This document shows positions 39,321-39,422 of a stretch of DNA of 39,422 bases, piece by piece; positions within the stretch are counted from its first letter, which is position 1; every line of letters begins with the position of its first letter. The position numbers were made by a program, and so were the translations under genes. This stretch comes from Acinetobacter bereziniae. GTDB lineage: Bacteria; Pseudomonadota; Gammaproteobacteria; Pseudomonadales; Moraxellaceae. The notes under the pieces are model-generated. The model saw nothing but the letters and a program-made list of their open reading frames with translations, was not told the origin of the DNA and ran no database searches. Where the stretch lies: assembly GCA_009912575.1 (NCBI GenBank), contig WNDP01000023.1, positions 1 through 39,422 of the forward strand, in the 5' to 3' direction.

Positions 39321-39422
39321 ATGTTGCATACTAACAATCAAATCATTAAACACAAAGTAGGCTTACTCAATTTAGCTGAAGAACTTCAGAATGTATCCAG
39401 AGCTTGTAAAGTCATGGGTGTC
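39321..39422 (+). mobile_element. IS481-family transposase, 5' end only
   Basis: ATG 39321 opens a frame with NNQIIKHKVGLLNLAEELQN and RACKVMGV, the N-terminal helix-turn-helix region of IS481-type transposases, cut by the window edge after 34 codons. It matches the same type as the fragment at the left edge and is in the same orientation. The sequence to join them is outside the window. Confidence 0.75.

Overview
The window is about 39 kb of chromosome that reads as Acinetobacter. The evidence is low overall GC, a complete atpIBEFHAGDC operon with typical Acinetobacter sequences, a zur-znuCB operon divergent from znuA, and an argS-SPOR-creBCD arrangement. Many small lipoproteins carry the genus' usual style. 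I did not identify the species.

Both edges lie inside an IS481-type insertion sequence in the same orientation. The first 72 bases are the 3' end of a transposase, and the last 102 bases are the 5' end of what is probably a second copy. The block therefore sits between two directly oriented IS copies, which is also where a draft contig would break.

Layout. (1) 0.2-2.2 kb: an MFS exporter and an AraC regulator. (2) 2.4-7.1 kb: two distantly related lipoproteins flanking a glutathione peroxidase and a His-rich secreted peptide, then small hypotheticals, a P-loop kinase and a bacterial Thg1-type tRNA guanylyltransferase. (3) 7.3-14.5 kb: the F1Fo ATP synthase operon on the minus strand, with a clear sigma-70 promoter and a terminator. 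(4) 14.7-17.7 kb: zinc uptake, with a perfect Zur palindrome between znuA and zur. (5) 17.8-20.2 kb: two LysE-type exporters and a DyP peroxidase. (6) 20.2-29.3 kb: a very AT-rich type VI secretion module on the minus strand. It holds VgrG, a secreted protein, a 796-residue effector with two putative peptidoglycan-hydrolase domains, a lipoprotein and two related candidate immunity proteins. (7) 29.5-35.5 kb: malic enzyme, small proteins, argS and a SPOR protein. (8) 35.7-39.3 kb: a structured RNA candidate (possibly 6S), then creB, creC and a creD cut short beside the right IS, with CreB-type direct repeats before creB and creD.

Four genes (the MFS exporter, both lipoproteins and creC) are each out of frame by exactly one base, every time at a short mononucleotide run. 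This looks more like sequencing or assembly indels than four independent mutations, although the C7 tract in the MFS gene could be a real slippage site.

The most interesting region is the VgrG-linked effector module. It combines a lytic-transglycosylase-like N-terminus, several beta-rich repeats and a C-terminal M23-like domain with non-canonical catalytic positions in one secreted protein. Several candidate periplasmic immunity genes surround it, along with a 35-codon gene remnant.
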